The notes under the pieces are model-generated. The model saw nothing but the letters and a program-made list of their open reading frames with translations. It had not been told where the DNA came from and did not search any database. 64,000 nt of DNA from Kalaharituber pfeilii (lineage: Eukaryota > Ascomycota > Pezizomycetes > Pezizales > Pezizaceae), in NCBI GenBank assembly GCA_015179045.1, contig WHUZ01000045.1, positions 428,032 to 492,031 on the forward strand, given 5' to 3'. Made by a program: the position numbers and the translations under genes. Below, in pieces: positions 44,162-55,584 of the stretch; position 1 is the stretch's first letter; each line of letters starts with the position of its first letter.

Positions 44162-44468
44162 CTAGACAGAAAAATAAGTATTTGGACAGGGGATAAATGC
44201 ATATTTATGCCCCATGCAGTATTCGGCAGAAACTACCATATTTTCGTATGCTTGGCTGGTGATAGCCATAAGACAGTCCAAATTTCGTAATAGGGTGTCC
44301 AAATTCATTATGTAAGAAAGTATTTGGACAGCTGACGTGATGAAATTTGGACAGCTGACATAATGAATTTGGGCCTGTTTTACCGCCAAGCATACCAAAA
44401 TATGCCGAATACCGCACAGCGCATAATATGCATCTATCCCCTGTCCAAATACTTATTTTTCTGTCTAG
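44162..44468. mobile_element. MITE, CTAGACAG family, copy 2
   Basis: TA-flanked, same ends as 34195-34518 and ~90% identical, including the paired TTTGGACAGCTGAC motifs. 307 bases. Confidence 0.88.
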
Positions 44469-44553
44469 TAGTCTTGGCATTTTCAAGGTTTGTAATTTGT
44501 GCTCGCCAAACCCAAAGCTCGAAATGCAGTTCTACCACCGGAATTATAAAATA

Positions 44554-45022
44554 GAGGGATTTTGCAACATCCGGGTAAAGTTGTTCGGGTAATTACAAAG
44601 CATGATTATTAAGCGCAAAAATAACCGTAACAGCAAGAGGGATTTCGCACACGATTTAGGGATTGTGACTTGGGTAAAATTATGCAAGCTTTTAGTCAAG
44701 ATTTAGTCTCACTTGTTTCGGCTCAACCAGTGCATTGGCAGTCTCAGTGATGCATAAATGGGCAGAGTTTGGAATACATTGCTTGTCGCACAACTTGTTG
44801 AAGAGGCCCTGATTCATAGCTCCTAAGATAGAACAGTGTCTGAAGAAGCTATAAACTGAAGTGCGACATAAAAAACTGATTTGGTATGAAATCCAAGTTA
44901 TCCCAAGAAAAGGAGTTTAAGCGGTATACTTGCTGTTAACTGCGCCACAAACACTTCGTTGCTACAGCAACATTGCTTAATAATTACCCGAACAGCTTTA
45001 CCCGGATGTTGCAAAATCCCTC
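44554..45022. mobile_element. MITE with ~42-base TIRs, GAGGGATTTTGCAAC family
   Basis: Left end GAGGGATTTTGCAACATCCG, GGTAAAGTTGTTCGGGTAAT; right end its reverse complement ATTACCCGAACAGCTTTACC, CGGATGTTGCAAAATCCCTC. TA on both sides. 469 bases, non-coding. Confidence 0.88.
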
Positions 45023-45796
45023 TAATTCTAGGTATCATCTGTTATATAAAAAAAATCACCTTTATATATCTGATTATAATAGTAGCAGTGTATAGAGTTT
45101 AAAAAGTAGTGGTTTTTGTATGCAGTCTCCAGTAACCAAGCAATTTCTTGCAATGCTACACCATTGACCATTGTGCTATAGTCGCTTCCTCCACTGTAGC
45201 TTTTCCATACCCTATATACTACCGCCTGTTCAAGTTATTCGTTAATCGGGTGACTGATGGTTGAGATATTTCAATTCTTGTTCATATGGACCCTGTCACC
45301 GCATGCGCTCAGATCGCTTTCACCAAGACTTTTGCTCAGCGACTGTAAGTGGATCAAGACAGAAATTTGTAGGGCTATTTTTCACGATACGTATTAATCC
45401 TATACAAAGTTTGAAGGCAATGCGACTTGATCAAATGGTTGAGGGCATTGTTCAAAGATAAGATTTGCAGTTTTCCCCGTAAATAGGGGACAATTTTTCA
45501 AAGTTCTGAGTTTCATGCAAATAAAGCCACCGTTGTCATGGCAACAGCGTGGCGCTGCATTACAGGGAAAGTTACGGGAATGTTGCTAAACGGAGCTCAA
45601 GACACATGGCTATTCAAGACCGCATTGTCCTAAAGAATATTGCGGCGTGATGCAGAGTATCCCAGAGTATCCCAGAGTAAAGTATGTGCTAAGGCGGTTT
45701 AAAGAACAATCTGCAAACAGGGACCGTTTATCATTCTCCTGCCAGAATCAGCTAGCATGAAAAAAAAAACCTCTGGGTGGCGTAGTATTGCGGCGA

Positions 45797-46383
45797 ACCG
45801 TTTTACCTAGCTAGCATATACTGGACATCGTCAAACCGGAAACCTTGCTACTAGTATACCGGACGACCATACAAAAAAATTAACCGTACCGGACACCCAG
45901 TTAAACCGGACTGGACATCAAAATCATAGACTTTTAAATTCTGATTACATACAAACTAATTAGCTGAACCGGACGAAGGCCAAAACTCATGAAGTTGCTT
46001 CCGCACTGTATGTGTACTATGGTAGCGCTTTAATCCCTCTCGAGCCTGAAGTGCCATATCCAATACATCTTGAATCGGAAGTTGTCTGTAACTGAGTCTT
46101 CCACTCTAGACATATCTCATATTTCTCACAGAAAGAAAAGGCATGCTTTAAGGTAGGCATTGAATGAGATGGTATCGATCCAAGCTGCTCTTGACACTAT
46201 TCAGGTCCTGCCAAAAGTATCAGTATGACAATCTCAGCAATCTCTCAAAAAAAGGTTATACCCCGCCCACGGATCCCGCAACACCCTACCACGCCACCCT
46301 CGCAAATTTTCTATACCGAACGCTAGGTTAAACCGGACGGAAAGTGCTGGATTTTGGTCCGGTATAACTAGGTAAAACTGTAG
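45797..46383. mobile_element. TIR element with CCGGAC-rich interior
   Basis: Ends ACCGTTTTACCTAGCTA and CTAGGTAAAACTGT are imperfect inverted repeats continuing into TATACTGGAC / GTCCGGTATA. The interior repeats CCGGAC in both orientations at 45895, 45921, 45970 and 46334. Target duplication not clear. Confidence 0.55.
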
Positions 46384-46440
46384 TTGTTTTTGACTACCCG
46401 TACTAGATTCCGACATGCTCTCGTTTGGGCCCAATAGAGG

Positions 46441-46501
46441 GTAATCGCCATAGCCCATAGGGCGGCACGCGACCGCTGATATTAAAAAAAAAAAAAAAAA
46501 A
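46441..46501 (+). mobile_element. Family B terminus-only insertion
   Basis: AATAGAGGG before and AATAGAGAG after. Insert TAATCGCCATAGCCCATAGG, GCGGCACGCGACCGCTGATA, poly(A). Confidence 0.75.
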
Positions 46502-47858
46502 TAGAGAGTCAATTGTACCCACAGGATCCTCGCATTATATTGTCCAGAACTGCGTATTATCGTGGCAATCGGCACGCTTTTAGCGAAATACATACGTTAC
46601 AGTACCGTTTTTGGGCCCTGGGTCTATACAAGACGTCAGTTACATTCCCGTGCGTAATCTCGAACCATGTACATATGTATGGCACGATCCTCAGACCTAT
46701 ATACACGTGAATTTTACCTTTTCCCCGACCCGTGCAACTGATGAAATTTCACCTGCGGCTATGACAAGAAATTCTATAGTACCCCGAAGGCTAACATTAT
46801 CCGGAGATGGCTTGTCTCGATCCCAAACCTGCCGTCCTCCTGTCCTCATTCATTTTTGTCTCTCGCGCTCCAGGTCCCAGTTAGAGGATATCACAATTTG
46901 GATTTCGCGCGCCGATAAACCGAAACATGTCATCTCCAACTTAGTACTACTTAAGTGAAGATGCCCCACCTATACAACAATTGTATGAGCCGGCTGCAAG
47001 TCCATCATGCAGAACAATTGAGTTTAAGTACGCTCCTAATTGAACGAGGTGCATTGCATGTAGTTACCTGTTTCGTGCAACCTTAGTTTGGAGGCGACAC
47101 GGTAGCTCCAGCGGACCGTGTAGAGCATTTGAATACCTCCCAATTTGTCAAGTCGTGGAGTGACAAACGTTTTGTTACACTTGGAAAGAGCTTTAGGCTA
47201 GCAGTCCTTCCTGCCAAGCCCCAGTCTGTGGAATATTCTCTAACGAAGCGTTCAAGAATGCAGATGCAGTATCTTCAAAGCATACTGTGGGTACTCATGT
47301 TACCCTGACAAATGCTTAGCTCACTATCACGGGTCGGCTGTTTTAGTTCATTTCATTCCTTTCTTGTTCATTTCAGTCCAAAGTCGGTAGGTTACCCAAG
47401 ACCTCTTGGTTCTGAAATTACACGGAGCTAGCTAGCTGCAGATGCTTGCGGTCCTCAAAATGTTGGAGTACCAAGGCCTCCTTCCAAGCCTCAGGGGAAT
47501 GCCAGCACACTCTGTATGGTAACGTCAGTTTACTACATGGTCATATGCAGCTCGTTACACGCGGGTAACACGTGTGCACGAAGGAAGGCCTGATGACTTG
47601 GTTTGAAACATCAAGCAGGTTTGGGCCTATGAAAGGAATACGTTTGTGCATTCTGGTTAGACGAGATCAAGTCACATATTGATATTGGAACCTGAGCATT
47701 CATGAACGATCTAGCTTTTGAGACATACCGTGCAGGATGCAAGGCTTTAAGCATGAAGAATAGCGATTGCCGTTTATTGGAACATTTCATTAGGAATATT
47801 CGAGTAACCATTCACTGAAGTGCAGACTGTGCTACGATTATCTCAATATCAAGGTCTA
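46502..47858. other. Intergenic, nothing recognised
   Basis: Several short frames, none with intron signals, TATA box or internal homologues. I see no supported feature. Confidence 0.4.
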
Positions 47859-47870
47859 CCGTAAACGGGA

Positions 47871-47935
47871 GCCCTGCCCTGCCATGGCGAACAGCTGCAA
47901 GCGGGGTCACGTGAAATAAAATTAAAAAAAGAAAA
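47871..47935 (+). mobile_element. Family A terminus-only insertion (65 bases) with 12-base duplication
   Basis: CCGTAAACGGGA flanks at 47859-47870 and 47936-47947. Insert GCCCTGCCCTGCCATGG, CGAACAGCTGCAAGCGGGG, TCACGTGA, A-rich tail. Confidence 0.92.
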
Positions 47936-48361
47936 CCGTAAACGGGATATCCACTAGAGTTGGCCCGTGATTAAATCTGCTGATACCAATTCCGTCTGAT
48001 GTGTCGATAGTTACAGTTTACGGCAGTAAAGATGGGAAGAAGTGCTATAGCTAAAGGGCCTTCTTACACCGAGCCGGACGCCGTATGGCTAAAGTTCTTA
48101 AGCCCCTTTCATCGATCTCGCAGCAGATAATGAAACTTGCAGAAACATATTCAATTTCGAATTAAGTTCATGATATGACGTTACATAAATAGAAAGTCAT
48201 AATAAAATGCAATCAAAGAGAGAGAGAGAACAAAATTCATCACTGAGCTCGCATTATACCTCGTCATTCATCAGCCAAGACATCAATCTGTCACCAGGGA
48301 AATCGCCCCAACCGCGCCCCATGTACCGACAGCCTCACAGACGTATACATAATTAAGAACG

Positions 48362-49018
48362 CTAATGCTTTGGACAGCAGAACGAGAAGGTGAAGAACCT
48401 TGCCCACGGCTTGCAATCAGGGACGATGCACTTCTCCCCACCCCAGCACGTCTCGGCAGAGTTGCCAGACCCGGGCTTAGGGACCACGGCCGAGTGCGCT
48501 GCAACAAAGAATGTATCGGTCTCCTTGCATTGTTTTGGGTCCGTGAAAGCGGTAAGGGGCACAATACATTCCACAGAGCTGCCGCCGCCAAGTATTGTGC
48601 AGTAGCCGTTGTTGGTTGAAAACGGGAACTGGCCGGGTGCGGGGTTACCGCCAGGATTGACGGGAACGGGGTTCTTGCCTATGTACAAGTGCGCCTCGGT
48701 GTAGAGGTAGCCTGAAGCTGTCGTGTAAGTGACCTTGACGGAGGGCACCACGCCGACGACGATAAGTGAGACAACGATTTGGGCTGTGGTCTTCTCCTTT
48801 CCACAGAGGACAGGCACTGGCGACGGATAGGTTTTGATGCAGGTTGGGAATGGGGACGGGCCAGGGCAGCATGGCGGAGGCGGCGGAGGCGGCGGAGGCG
48901 TCGGAGATGGATTCGTTGGTGATCGTTCGCGGAGGGCAGGAGGGGAGGAAAGGACGATAGGGAGGATGGTGAAGAGGACAAGGAGGGGGAAAAGGAGCTT
49001 GCAGTATGGTTGCAACAT
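48362..49018 (-). CDS. Secreted proline-rich, cysteine-rich protein
   Basis: A single-exon minus-strand gene of 218 residues. An N-terminal signal peptide (LLFPLLVLFTILPIVLSSPP) is followed by a linker with a run of nine prolines (about residues 41-49). The remaining ~165 residues contain ten or more cysteines, with the motifs KVTYTTASGYLYTEAHLYIG, NPAPGQFPFSTNNG, CIVPLTAF, FVAAHSAV and ETCWGGEKC. The combination of a TEAHLYIG strand with APGQFP recalls an extracellular domain seen in several secreted proteins of fungi and other organisms; I cannot name it with certainty. It is expected outside the cell, perhaps wall-associated. A TATAAAT lies ~113 bases upstream of the start. The frame is intact and no neighbour suggests an operon or cluster. 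Confidence 0.85.
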   Translation of the reverse strand: MLQPYCKLLFPLLVLFTILPIVLSSPPALRERSPTNPSPTPPPPPPPPPCCPGPSPFPTCIKTYPSPVPVLCGKEKTTAQIVVSLIVVGVVPSVKVTYTTASGYLYTEAHLYIGKNPVPVNPGGNPAPGQFPFSTNNGYCTILGGGSSVECIVPLTAFTDPKQCKETDTFFVAAHSAVVPKPGSGNSAETCWGGEKCIVPDCKPWARFFTFSFCCPKH

Positions 49019-49130
49019 ATTTGTTACTAGCAGCGGTGAGTGCAGTTGTGGGAGGTGAAGGGTAAGGAACTTAGTTAGGGGCTTGTGTCGACTGTGGACA
49101 CTCCCTTGAGACGAGGAGGGAGGAACGCAT

Positions 49131-49137
49131 ATTTATA
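49131..49137 (-). promoter_or_regulatory. TATA box of the secreted protein gene
   Basis: ATTTATA on the + strand, i.e. TATAAAT reading towards the gene starting at 49018. Confidence 0.6.
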
Positions 49138-49357
49138 AGCTAGGACATTGATGCCATGCACATCTTCCTATTGTTTTCTGATCTCTATTACCACATACCA
49201 TACTGCACTATTGTAATAGTCAAGCCACGCCAAGGCACGCTACCAAGTGCAGTACACCCCGCTCTATGGCTATGGGATAGGGCCGATACCACCCTTGTCG
49301 CGATACCTTATCGTCACTGGAACCTCCACAAGTGCATCGAAGCACTGCTAGTGGTGT

Positions 49358-49402
49358 GCTGTTGTGCTGTTGCGCTGTTGTGTTGTTGTGCTGTTGTGCA
49401 AC
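49358..49402. repeat. TGTTG/TGCTG microsatellite
   Basis: Units GTTGTGCTGTTGCGCTGTTG and GTTGTGCTGTTGTGC form a short imperfect array. The open frame across it is not evidence for a gene. Confidence 0.7.
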
Positions 49403-51005
49403 TATGGTTGATTATACATGTACATCGACCGCAGCTGTCATACGAAGCGAGCGGCAAGTCCCATGCGCACTGCAGGATTAAATGACAAGTGGCCAACAGC
49501 GAATTTCGGTGTTCGCATCGCTGATGCCATTGCAAGGAGATACCCAGGTGCTCCTTTCTTCCCCAGATCATGGTGCTTCGCCAATTGTTAGTCTATTTCT
49601 ACTGCCCCTGGCAATACCGATGCTTGCAATGATGAAAACGAGGCACTTCTATCCAAGTTGTGGCCGAATCAATTGAAACGCCGCACTCAATATCCCCACT
49701 GCGTACGATACGAGCGGCCCTAGTCGAATTTGAGGGCCACATTTTTTGAACGGCACATGTGCGTGTACAAGCACTCGCTTTTCCGTTACTGCTTGTTCAG
49801 GGTTGAGAGGTACAATACCCAAGTAGTCAATGATCTGAACACGGCCCGTTTTGTTGTACAAGCGGAAATTGGGTACGGAATGTTGAATTCACTTGCAGCT
49901 TCAATGCACATTGGCTTTATTGGGTGTCGGCGAGTCTTACAGGTCTCACAAGATTGCACAGGTGTGCGAATGCAAAAGAAAGGAGGTATTTTTTATGCGT
50001 CATCCTTTCTTTTGATTTGATTGTTACTGAACCATTATGTTGTCTCTTGAGGATCAACAGGCAAAAAAATTGAACTTTTGTCTCTTGATGAAGCGACTCA
50101 ACCGAACGCTGGAGTATAAACTATGCGATAAGCATCATCTGCCATCCCCTATTCAATGGCTGCCATTGATGGACATAGGTGGCTCATATTTCTCCAGTGA
50201 AATGTCTTTTCCGCCCTTATGCTTACCTAACACCCGTGTTGTTGCTACTGGGTAGTAAGTTATGGGCGGCTCTAACATTGATGACAGTCGGAAATATCCG
50301 GCGATCATGATTCACCGCACATCTGTTGTGTCACAGATGGGTACTTGGATACGTGGTGTGTGTGACAACGCCCGCAGATGCAAATTCTACAGGTGATTTT
50401 GTCCACATTAGGCCGATGGATTGGGTTTTTGGAGTTGCTAAAAATTGCTGAAATGCAGTTATATGACCAGAAGGTATTAGTATTGCTCGAAGGAAAGTAA
50501 GTACAAGCGTGATTTCAAGAAGGCTATTCAAAGTCAGACTTTTAGTCGCATATTCCGGAGTGCTTGGAACCAGAACAATTCACACAAATGAGTCAGTTGC
50601 GGTTTGCTCTACGTGCACGGTACTAGTATTTTAATGATACAGTGACCCGTAAAAAGTCTTGGGGATTAGGCAGTATTGGGACAAGTATGTCCTACAATAT
50701 GCAGATCGAGTTTGCATTTGTCGTAGGCTCAACATTGGCAATTTGGCCTAACAAATACAGACACAATCTGCATATTGCATGGTACACTTACCCCAAAATT
50801 GTTAGATTTTTGACAGGCCACTGTATTTTTGCGGTACTCAAGCATCAAATTTATCCCGTCCAATCAGCCGCAGTTACATACGGTTCAGAAAGTGGCTTGG
50901 CTATTTTGCATTGCGATCGAAAATTAGCAAATCTAGTTAGGCAATTATTGGCTGCACGAAAATCTAAAAGGTTAAGGCTTATAATTTCAGAATTGAGTAC
51001 TCGAG
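49403..51005. other. Intergenic, nothing recognised
   Basis: A 136-codon frame ending inside MITE F (51052) and some shorter ones are present, but they lack support. No element ends could be identified. Confidence 0.35.
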
Positions 51006-51007
51006 TA

Positions 51008-51609
51008 CTCGGGGGTAGGGGAAAATACTTAGAAGCACTATGCATGCATTAATGTACGCTATGTCAAAAATGAAGCGATCAGAACCTTTGTATGGGATTT
51101 ACACATAAAAATACGACACACGTATTTTTTTTTTTCTACATACAACTCAATAAATTGTTGCATAATTCCATTTGGCTACCATAACAGCGAAGCTGATCCA
51201 GCACACTTCTAACTAATAACAGGAGCCTTTCTTTTATCATTTTGTCTCACTCTTTCGAAGGTCTTCTACCTCATTTGTGCATTCATCATGTAAAGTAATA
51301 ATTCAGATGTGCTCAACTCAAGTAGTTTCTTGATTGTGAAATCTATGACCGAAACCTTTGCTTGCCAAGCTCGGGTTTTCATTTCGCTATTGTACGAGGC
51401 TTTAGTGGGTGATTTGAGGTTGTGACTGGGAAATAGAATTGTGCAAGTTGGTGGAAAACAAACATCAAAGCGCGTAGGGATGCGAAGCGTGTAGGAAATG
51501 CCTGTAGAGTAACAAGTACTGTATTACATAACAAACAGGTGAACTCTATTCCTAGCAACTATCCCCATCACAATGTATGCGCTTCTGAAGACTTATCCCT
51601 TCCCCCGAG
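51008..51609. mobile_element. MITE F, uninterrupted copy
   Basis: Left end CTCGGGGGTAGGGG and right end CCCTTCCCCCGAG are inverted repeats; TA at 51006-51007 and 51610-51611. 602 bases. It defines the intact structure of the copy at 36584-39027. Confidence 0.85.
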
Positions 51610-52279
51610 TATACATGGCTTGGGACTGAGCTAATAGTGAATAAAAACGTAAATTCGGGCTCAAGAGCATTTTCAATGATCATTACATTGACAAGGTTAT
51701 CTCCTCTTTTCGTCACTATTGTGTGGTCGCCTTTTGCGACCTCTTGATTCTTAACCTCTCAGCATCAGTCCACTTGCCTGTTTCTGAGCAGTTCATAGTT
51801 TTCTTCCATCCTGGTGACATTGCTCAAAATACCCCTGCGCCTCGAGAAAGACATAGCTAAATAAAAAAATAGGAGTCTTATAAGTACAAAGTGATCCCGC
51901 AGGTATGGTTGAGACATCTGTGGCAGAGTAGAGGCGACATTTGGTTCGATAACTAAGTACACCATTTACGGTACATGGGTACATGCACGTTCTGCCCCAT
52001 ACTAGAGTATTCGGACAGGGGGGGGGTTATTTATATTATACGCTATGCAGTATTTGGCAAGAGACTAGTTCAAACTTCATTGTAGAAGTGTCCAGAGTTT
52101 ATTACGTAAAAGCTATTGGGACAGCTGACATAATGATTTAACTTCATCACCAGTCTAATACCATAGTATCAATGCATCAGAAAGTACTTACATTCTAATA
52201 GATTCTGCATGCCATTTAAGAGGCTGGCTATTCGATAGGCTGCTCTGCTGGTTGCTTACCGCCGAATATATGATAACTA

Positions 52280-52525
52280 TTAGAATAATATAGGGAACAG
52301 GCTCCAGAACAGGCTCCAGAACAGCCTCTCGAACAGCTTCTCATCCAGAGCACTCTCCGAATGGCCTCTCATACAGCCTCCGGAGTGGTCTCTCATCCCG
52401 AGAAACCTCCGGAGTGGCCTTTTATCCCGAGCTCTGGTAGCCTCTGACTAGCCTCTGATCCCGAGCAGTTTTCACATTAACCTCTTATCCCGTTTAGCCT
52501 CTGGAGCAGCCTCTTGAATAGACAA
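52280..52525. repeat. Degenerate tandem CCTCTNATCCCGAG block
   Basis: About ten loose units of AGCCTCTCATCCCGAG-type sequence, each 20-25 bases, inside element E copy 2. Confidence 0.6.
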
Positions 52526-52795
52526 TTCACTCTCCATAGTGCAGTTCAAGTTTTGATCTTGCATCGACGATTCCCTGCAGTCAAATCTGATGCCGAAATT
52601 GAGTCTTCTGAAATTTAGGTTACAAAAATCTGGTGGACAAAGTTGGATTTGACAGTATGGTGAAGCTGTGCATGGTAATGGAAAGCGATACTGGCGGTGT
52701 AAAATCAGCAAGCAAAATCCAAGAACCTCGCCATAGCCCATAGAACGGCATGCGAGTACAGATAAAATATATATATATATTAAACATTAGAGAAT
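52526..52795 (+). pseudogene. Decayed copy of the 324-591 exon
   Basis: Matches 385-595 at about 92%. An in-frame TAG replaces TGG at 52616-52618 and a base is lost near 52632. Interrupted at 52721-52780 by a LINE B terminus. Confidence 0.8.
52721..52780 (+). mobile_element. Family B terminus-only insertion (60 bases) with internal empty site
   Basis: Splits AGCAAAATCC from TAAACATTAGAG, which are contiguous at 571-593. Insert AAGAACCTCGCCATAGCCC, ATAGAACGGCATGCGAGTAC, then AT-rich tail. The target duplication is short or absent. Confidence 0.9.
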
Positions 52796-52816
52796 GAGGT
52801 ATACGTAAATTTTTTT

Positions 52817-52962
52817 ATTCCTTTTTTTTTTTTTTTTTTTTTCACGTAACGCCGCTTGCAGCTAGAGCATCTACATATCCTAACATAGCTGTGCAGCCTG
52901 TGCTAGTCGTTCACTTGCATATATCTATTGTTGGCGAACAGCTGCAAGCGGGGTTACGTGAT
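52817..52962. mobile_element. Two facing family A terminus fragments
   Basis: 52817-52862 reads TTTTTTCACGTAACGCCGC, TTGCAGCT (minus). 52933-52962 reads TTGGCGAACAGCTGCAAGC, GGGGTTACGTGAT (plus). The second is flanked by TATCTATTG copies and retains only ~30 bases of the terminus. Confidence 0.75.
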
Positions 52963-53347
52963 ATACAATATATATATGTATCTATTGCATCGGTTGCACA
53001 CAACATAAAACCAAGGTACGGATAGTAAAAGGGTATTGCATAAGGGTTGTATACATTCTATTCCATTTGTAGTTAGCCCTGCTCCACTTTGGGCTAGATC
53101 ACCAGTCCTATGCTATATTTGGTGATTACTAAAGGGTAAGAATTAAACCCCTCTCCATATATGATCTTTAACTCTATGAAACACTATAACAAAAAATCAA
53201 ATAAATAGATATTGCTTGGTAACGTTATCTTCATTGTCTCTATCATATTATGAGGTACAACTAATTTTCTCTATTTATTCTAATTGCGCTGTTAATCGTT
53301 GAAGTTGATGCAAAAAGTTACTCCGCCTACAGACGTCCCCAACCATA

Positions 53348-53779
53348 TGGGGTTGATGATTTTCTCAGTGCGGAGTGTCAAGAATTTCAAACTGGGCTGG
53401 TTCTAAAGCAAATCTAATGCAAGGTACAAGATTTTTTCAGAAATGTAGAATTGTACTCGTACCTCATTCCTTGGCAGAAATACGGTGAACCAATAGCGTA
53501 GTTGCCAAGTCGCTACAATTGCAAAAGCACTTGGCCTTACATTTCCTTATATGCATATGGCTGATATCAGTTGCAACATATCGCTTCGCAACGCACGCAT
53601 GCTGTTCCCTAGCGTGAGAAGAAAAGTTCTCCTCTGCCGGAGAAGAGGGAGATGAGGGATGAGGTCTTGCTATGTAGGAGAGGTGTTAGATAGAGTGCAA
53701 TTGTCATGCCATAGAATAGGGCTTTCAGCCTATGCAGGGCAGAATCCAGTGGGTCAATCAGACATAACAATCACGAAGA
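53348..53779. other. Intergenic, nothing recognised
   Basis: No supported gene or element ends. Confidence 0.4.
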
Positions 53780-54206
53780 CTTTTCAGACCACTACAGCGA
53801 CTGGGGGGACAGAGAGCCACACTGGGGGAGTCGCTGGCGGGGAAGGGCCTAAGGGCCTGGAAGTTCAGGATTGGCAAGGCGGAGGGCCCAGAGAGCCCGG
53901 AGTGTCGGTGGTGCGGGGAAGGGAAGAGACTGCAGAATACATCTAGGGAGGATGCAGAGTATGGAGGCAGAAGTGGCCAGGGGGTCAGGAGGGGCCCGAG
54001 GGGGTGAGGGAATCTCCGGAGGGGAAGGAGGACGGCGGAGACCTGTTAGTAGCGATGCTGTTGTAGGCGAGGCGTTGAGAGCGGTTTTTGAGGCTTATTT
54101 CCTTCTCGTCCTTCTCCTTTTTATTTCCTTCTTTTCCTATGTACCTAATCTCGCCATAGCCCGTAGGGCGGCATGCGAGTAATGATATATTCAAAAAACA
54201 AAAAAT
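53780..54206 (+). mobile_element. 5'-truncated family B LINE, decayed ORF2 C-terminus
   Basis: The peptide FRPLQRL, then GKGLRAWKFRIGKAEGP and SPECRWCG, can be followed with frame changes. Terminus CTCGCCATAGCCCGTAGGGC at ~54149-54183, short A-rich tail. Confidence 0.75.
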
Positions 54207-54289
54207 GTATGACTGGGATAGAACTACAAAGGTAGATAGTAAGGGGAAGGGGAGGGAGGTGGGGGAAATGAACATGACTGCTTGATTTT

Positions 54290-54531
54290 TCTGGGGGAAT
54301 TTTAGATATTCGTGCTTTATTTTGCCTTTGCAGGATTAGAGTTTTCCCTTTGTATTTCCTCTGCGTCACTGACATTGATAGTCATGGGGTTTTCTTTTGA
54401 GTTTTCGGTTTGTTTATATAAGGGGCACTTAATAGGTAGTGGCATAGATGCCTGTCTCCGGGCCATAAGGACTTCGGTGCAGGGACCACCCTAGCGACCA
54501 GCTGTATGCGGGGTTACGTGGGGGGAAAAAA
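54290..54531 (+). mobile_element. 3' end of a LINE A relative
   Basis: GCCTGTCTCCGGGCCATAAG, CCACCCTAGCGACCAGCTG, TATGCGGGGTTACGTG resemble the LINE A 3' UTR at 12076-12150 and its terminus. The inner stem is AGC/GCT instead of GGC/GCT. A similar piece lies at 58590-58675. Confidence 0.6.
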
Positions 54532-55020
54532 GGCCTCAAACAAGTGGTCTAGCTTCAAGCGTTGTCCTAAATTAGACCATCATTCTAGCTACATCATCGT
54601 AGAAGCCGTAATAAGCGCTGCAATTGCGCATTGACAACATTGAACCCATGACAGCAAATTGTGATTAGTGTAGCTAGTGTACGCCTTCTCATCAAACCCT
54701 CTCTATGGGGCTTTCTGGTATTTCTTATGCTGTTGTTCTTTCAGCATTTAGCCTCTTCAATCGTCTGTTTTTTAAGGGATTGACAAGGCCTTGACGCAAA
54801 TTGGCAACTAGTCGAGCTGATGGCTCCTGGAACTGAACATCCAGAGTATAAACTGCGGACCCAGTGACCAATGCAGAAGTAGTAGGAGGCAATGAATTGC
54901 ATCGTTAATACAAGCATACTGCTCCCTAGTCCGTGGATTGCCTTGATGACCTTCAGGGATGTAATGCGGATCAACTATATTGACGTTTTGAGTGACACGG
55001 ATTGGATGTACAATTAGGGT
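54532..55020. other. Intergenic, nothing recognised
   Basis: No supported feature. Confidence 0.4.
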
Positions 55021-55083
55021 TTTTTTTGTTTTGTTTTTTCTATATAATTACTCGCATGCTGCCCTATGGGCTATGGCGAGGTA
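55021..55083 (-). mobile_element. Family B terminus-only insertion
   Basis: T/G tract, ATAATTACTCGCATGCTGCC, CTATGGGCTATGGCGAGG. Possible short duplication AGGGT. Confidence 0.7.
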
Positions 55084-55283
55084 GCATAAGGGTCTGACAA
55101 GGGGTAAAAATGCTAGCTTGAGGATGAGCTGAAAGTTAACAGTGATTGGACTGCTAAATGCGGTACTACGCAAGACAGCTAAACATTGGGATGTCCATTA
55201 TTAAGACAACACCAAAATTCAACCTTCAAAATGTCTCCGTCCCAGATGCTCTTTGATTACTCCTGGACTACCTCCTGTATATA

Positions 55284-55346
55284 TATATTTGTTTTTTCGA
55301 GGAAAAATCATGTAACCCCGCTTACAGCTGTTCGCCATGGCAGGGC
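55284..55346 (-). mobile_element. Family A terminus-only insertion
   Basis: AATCATGTAACCCCGCTTAC, AGCTGTTCGCCATGGCAGGG preceded by a T/G tract. Flanks CCTCCTGTATATAT and CCTCCGTATAT look like a diverged duplication. Confidence 0.75.
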
Positions 55347-55584
55347 CTCCGTATATTGTCCCACAAGAGAACGTCTTCAAAGACCAGTGAAATATGAAGA
55401 AATGTGTATACATACTGTAATTCACCACCAAGCGGGCAACATCGGCAATCGGGACACCTTCGTCACCAAAACTGCACAACTTTCGCACTCAACATCTCAA
55501 CAACCACAACAGCATTTGTTAATGTGCTTTATGTAGGTAGCAATCGAAGGGTCACTCTTGGGATCTAGCACTTGTGCCTGCTCA

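Larger units (their letters stand above)
51906..53345. mobile_element. TIR element E, copy 2, carrying a host exon fragment
   Basis: Ends TGGTTGAGACATCTGT and ACAGACGTCCCCAACCA, TA at 51904-51905 and 53346-53347. Inside, from left to right: a CTAGACAG-MITE fragment (about 51996-52150), a degenerate CTCC/CCTCT tandem block (52280-52520), a decayed copy of the 324-591 exon (52526-52790) holding a LINE B terminus, and two LINE A terminus pieces. Confidence 0.7.

Noticed and set aside
43204..45483. A single large TIR element spanning two MITEs
   Set aside because: ACGGGGAAAACT and its inverted match are too short, and the direct relative at 45566 confuses the borders. Left as an undefined dispersed repeat.
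49156..49485. 109-codon frame with a Cys/Val-rich stretch as a secreted protein
   Set aside because: The Cys-rich part is simply the TGTTG/TGCTG microsatellite in translation.
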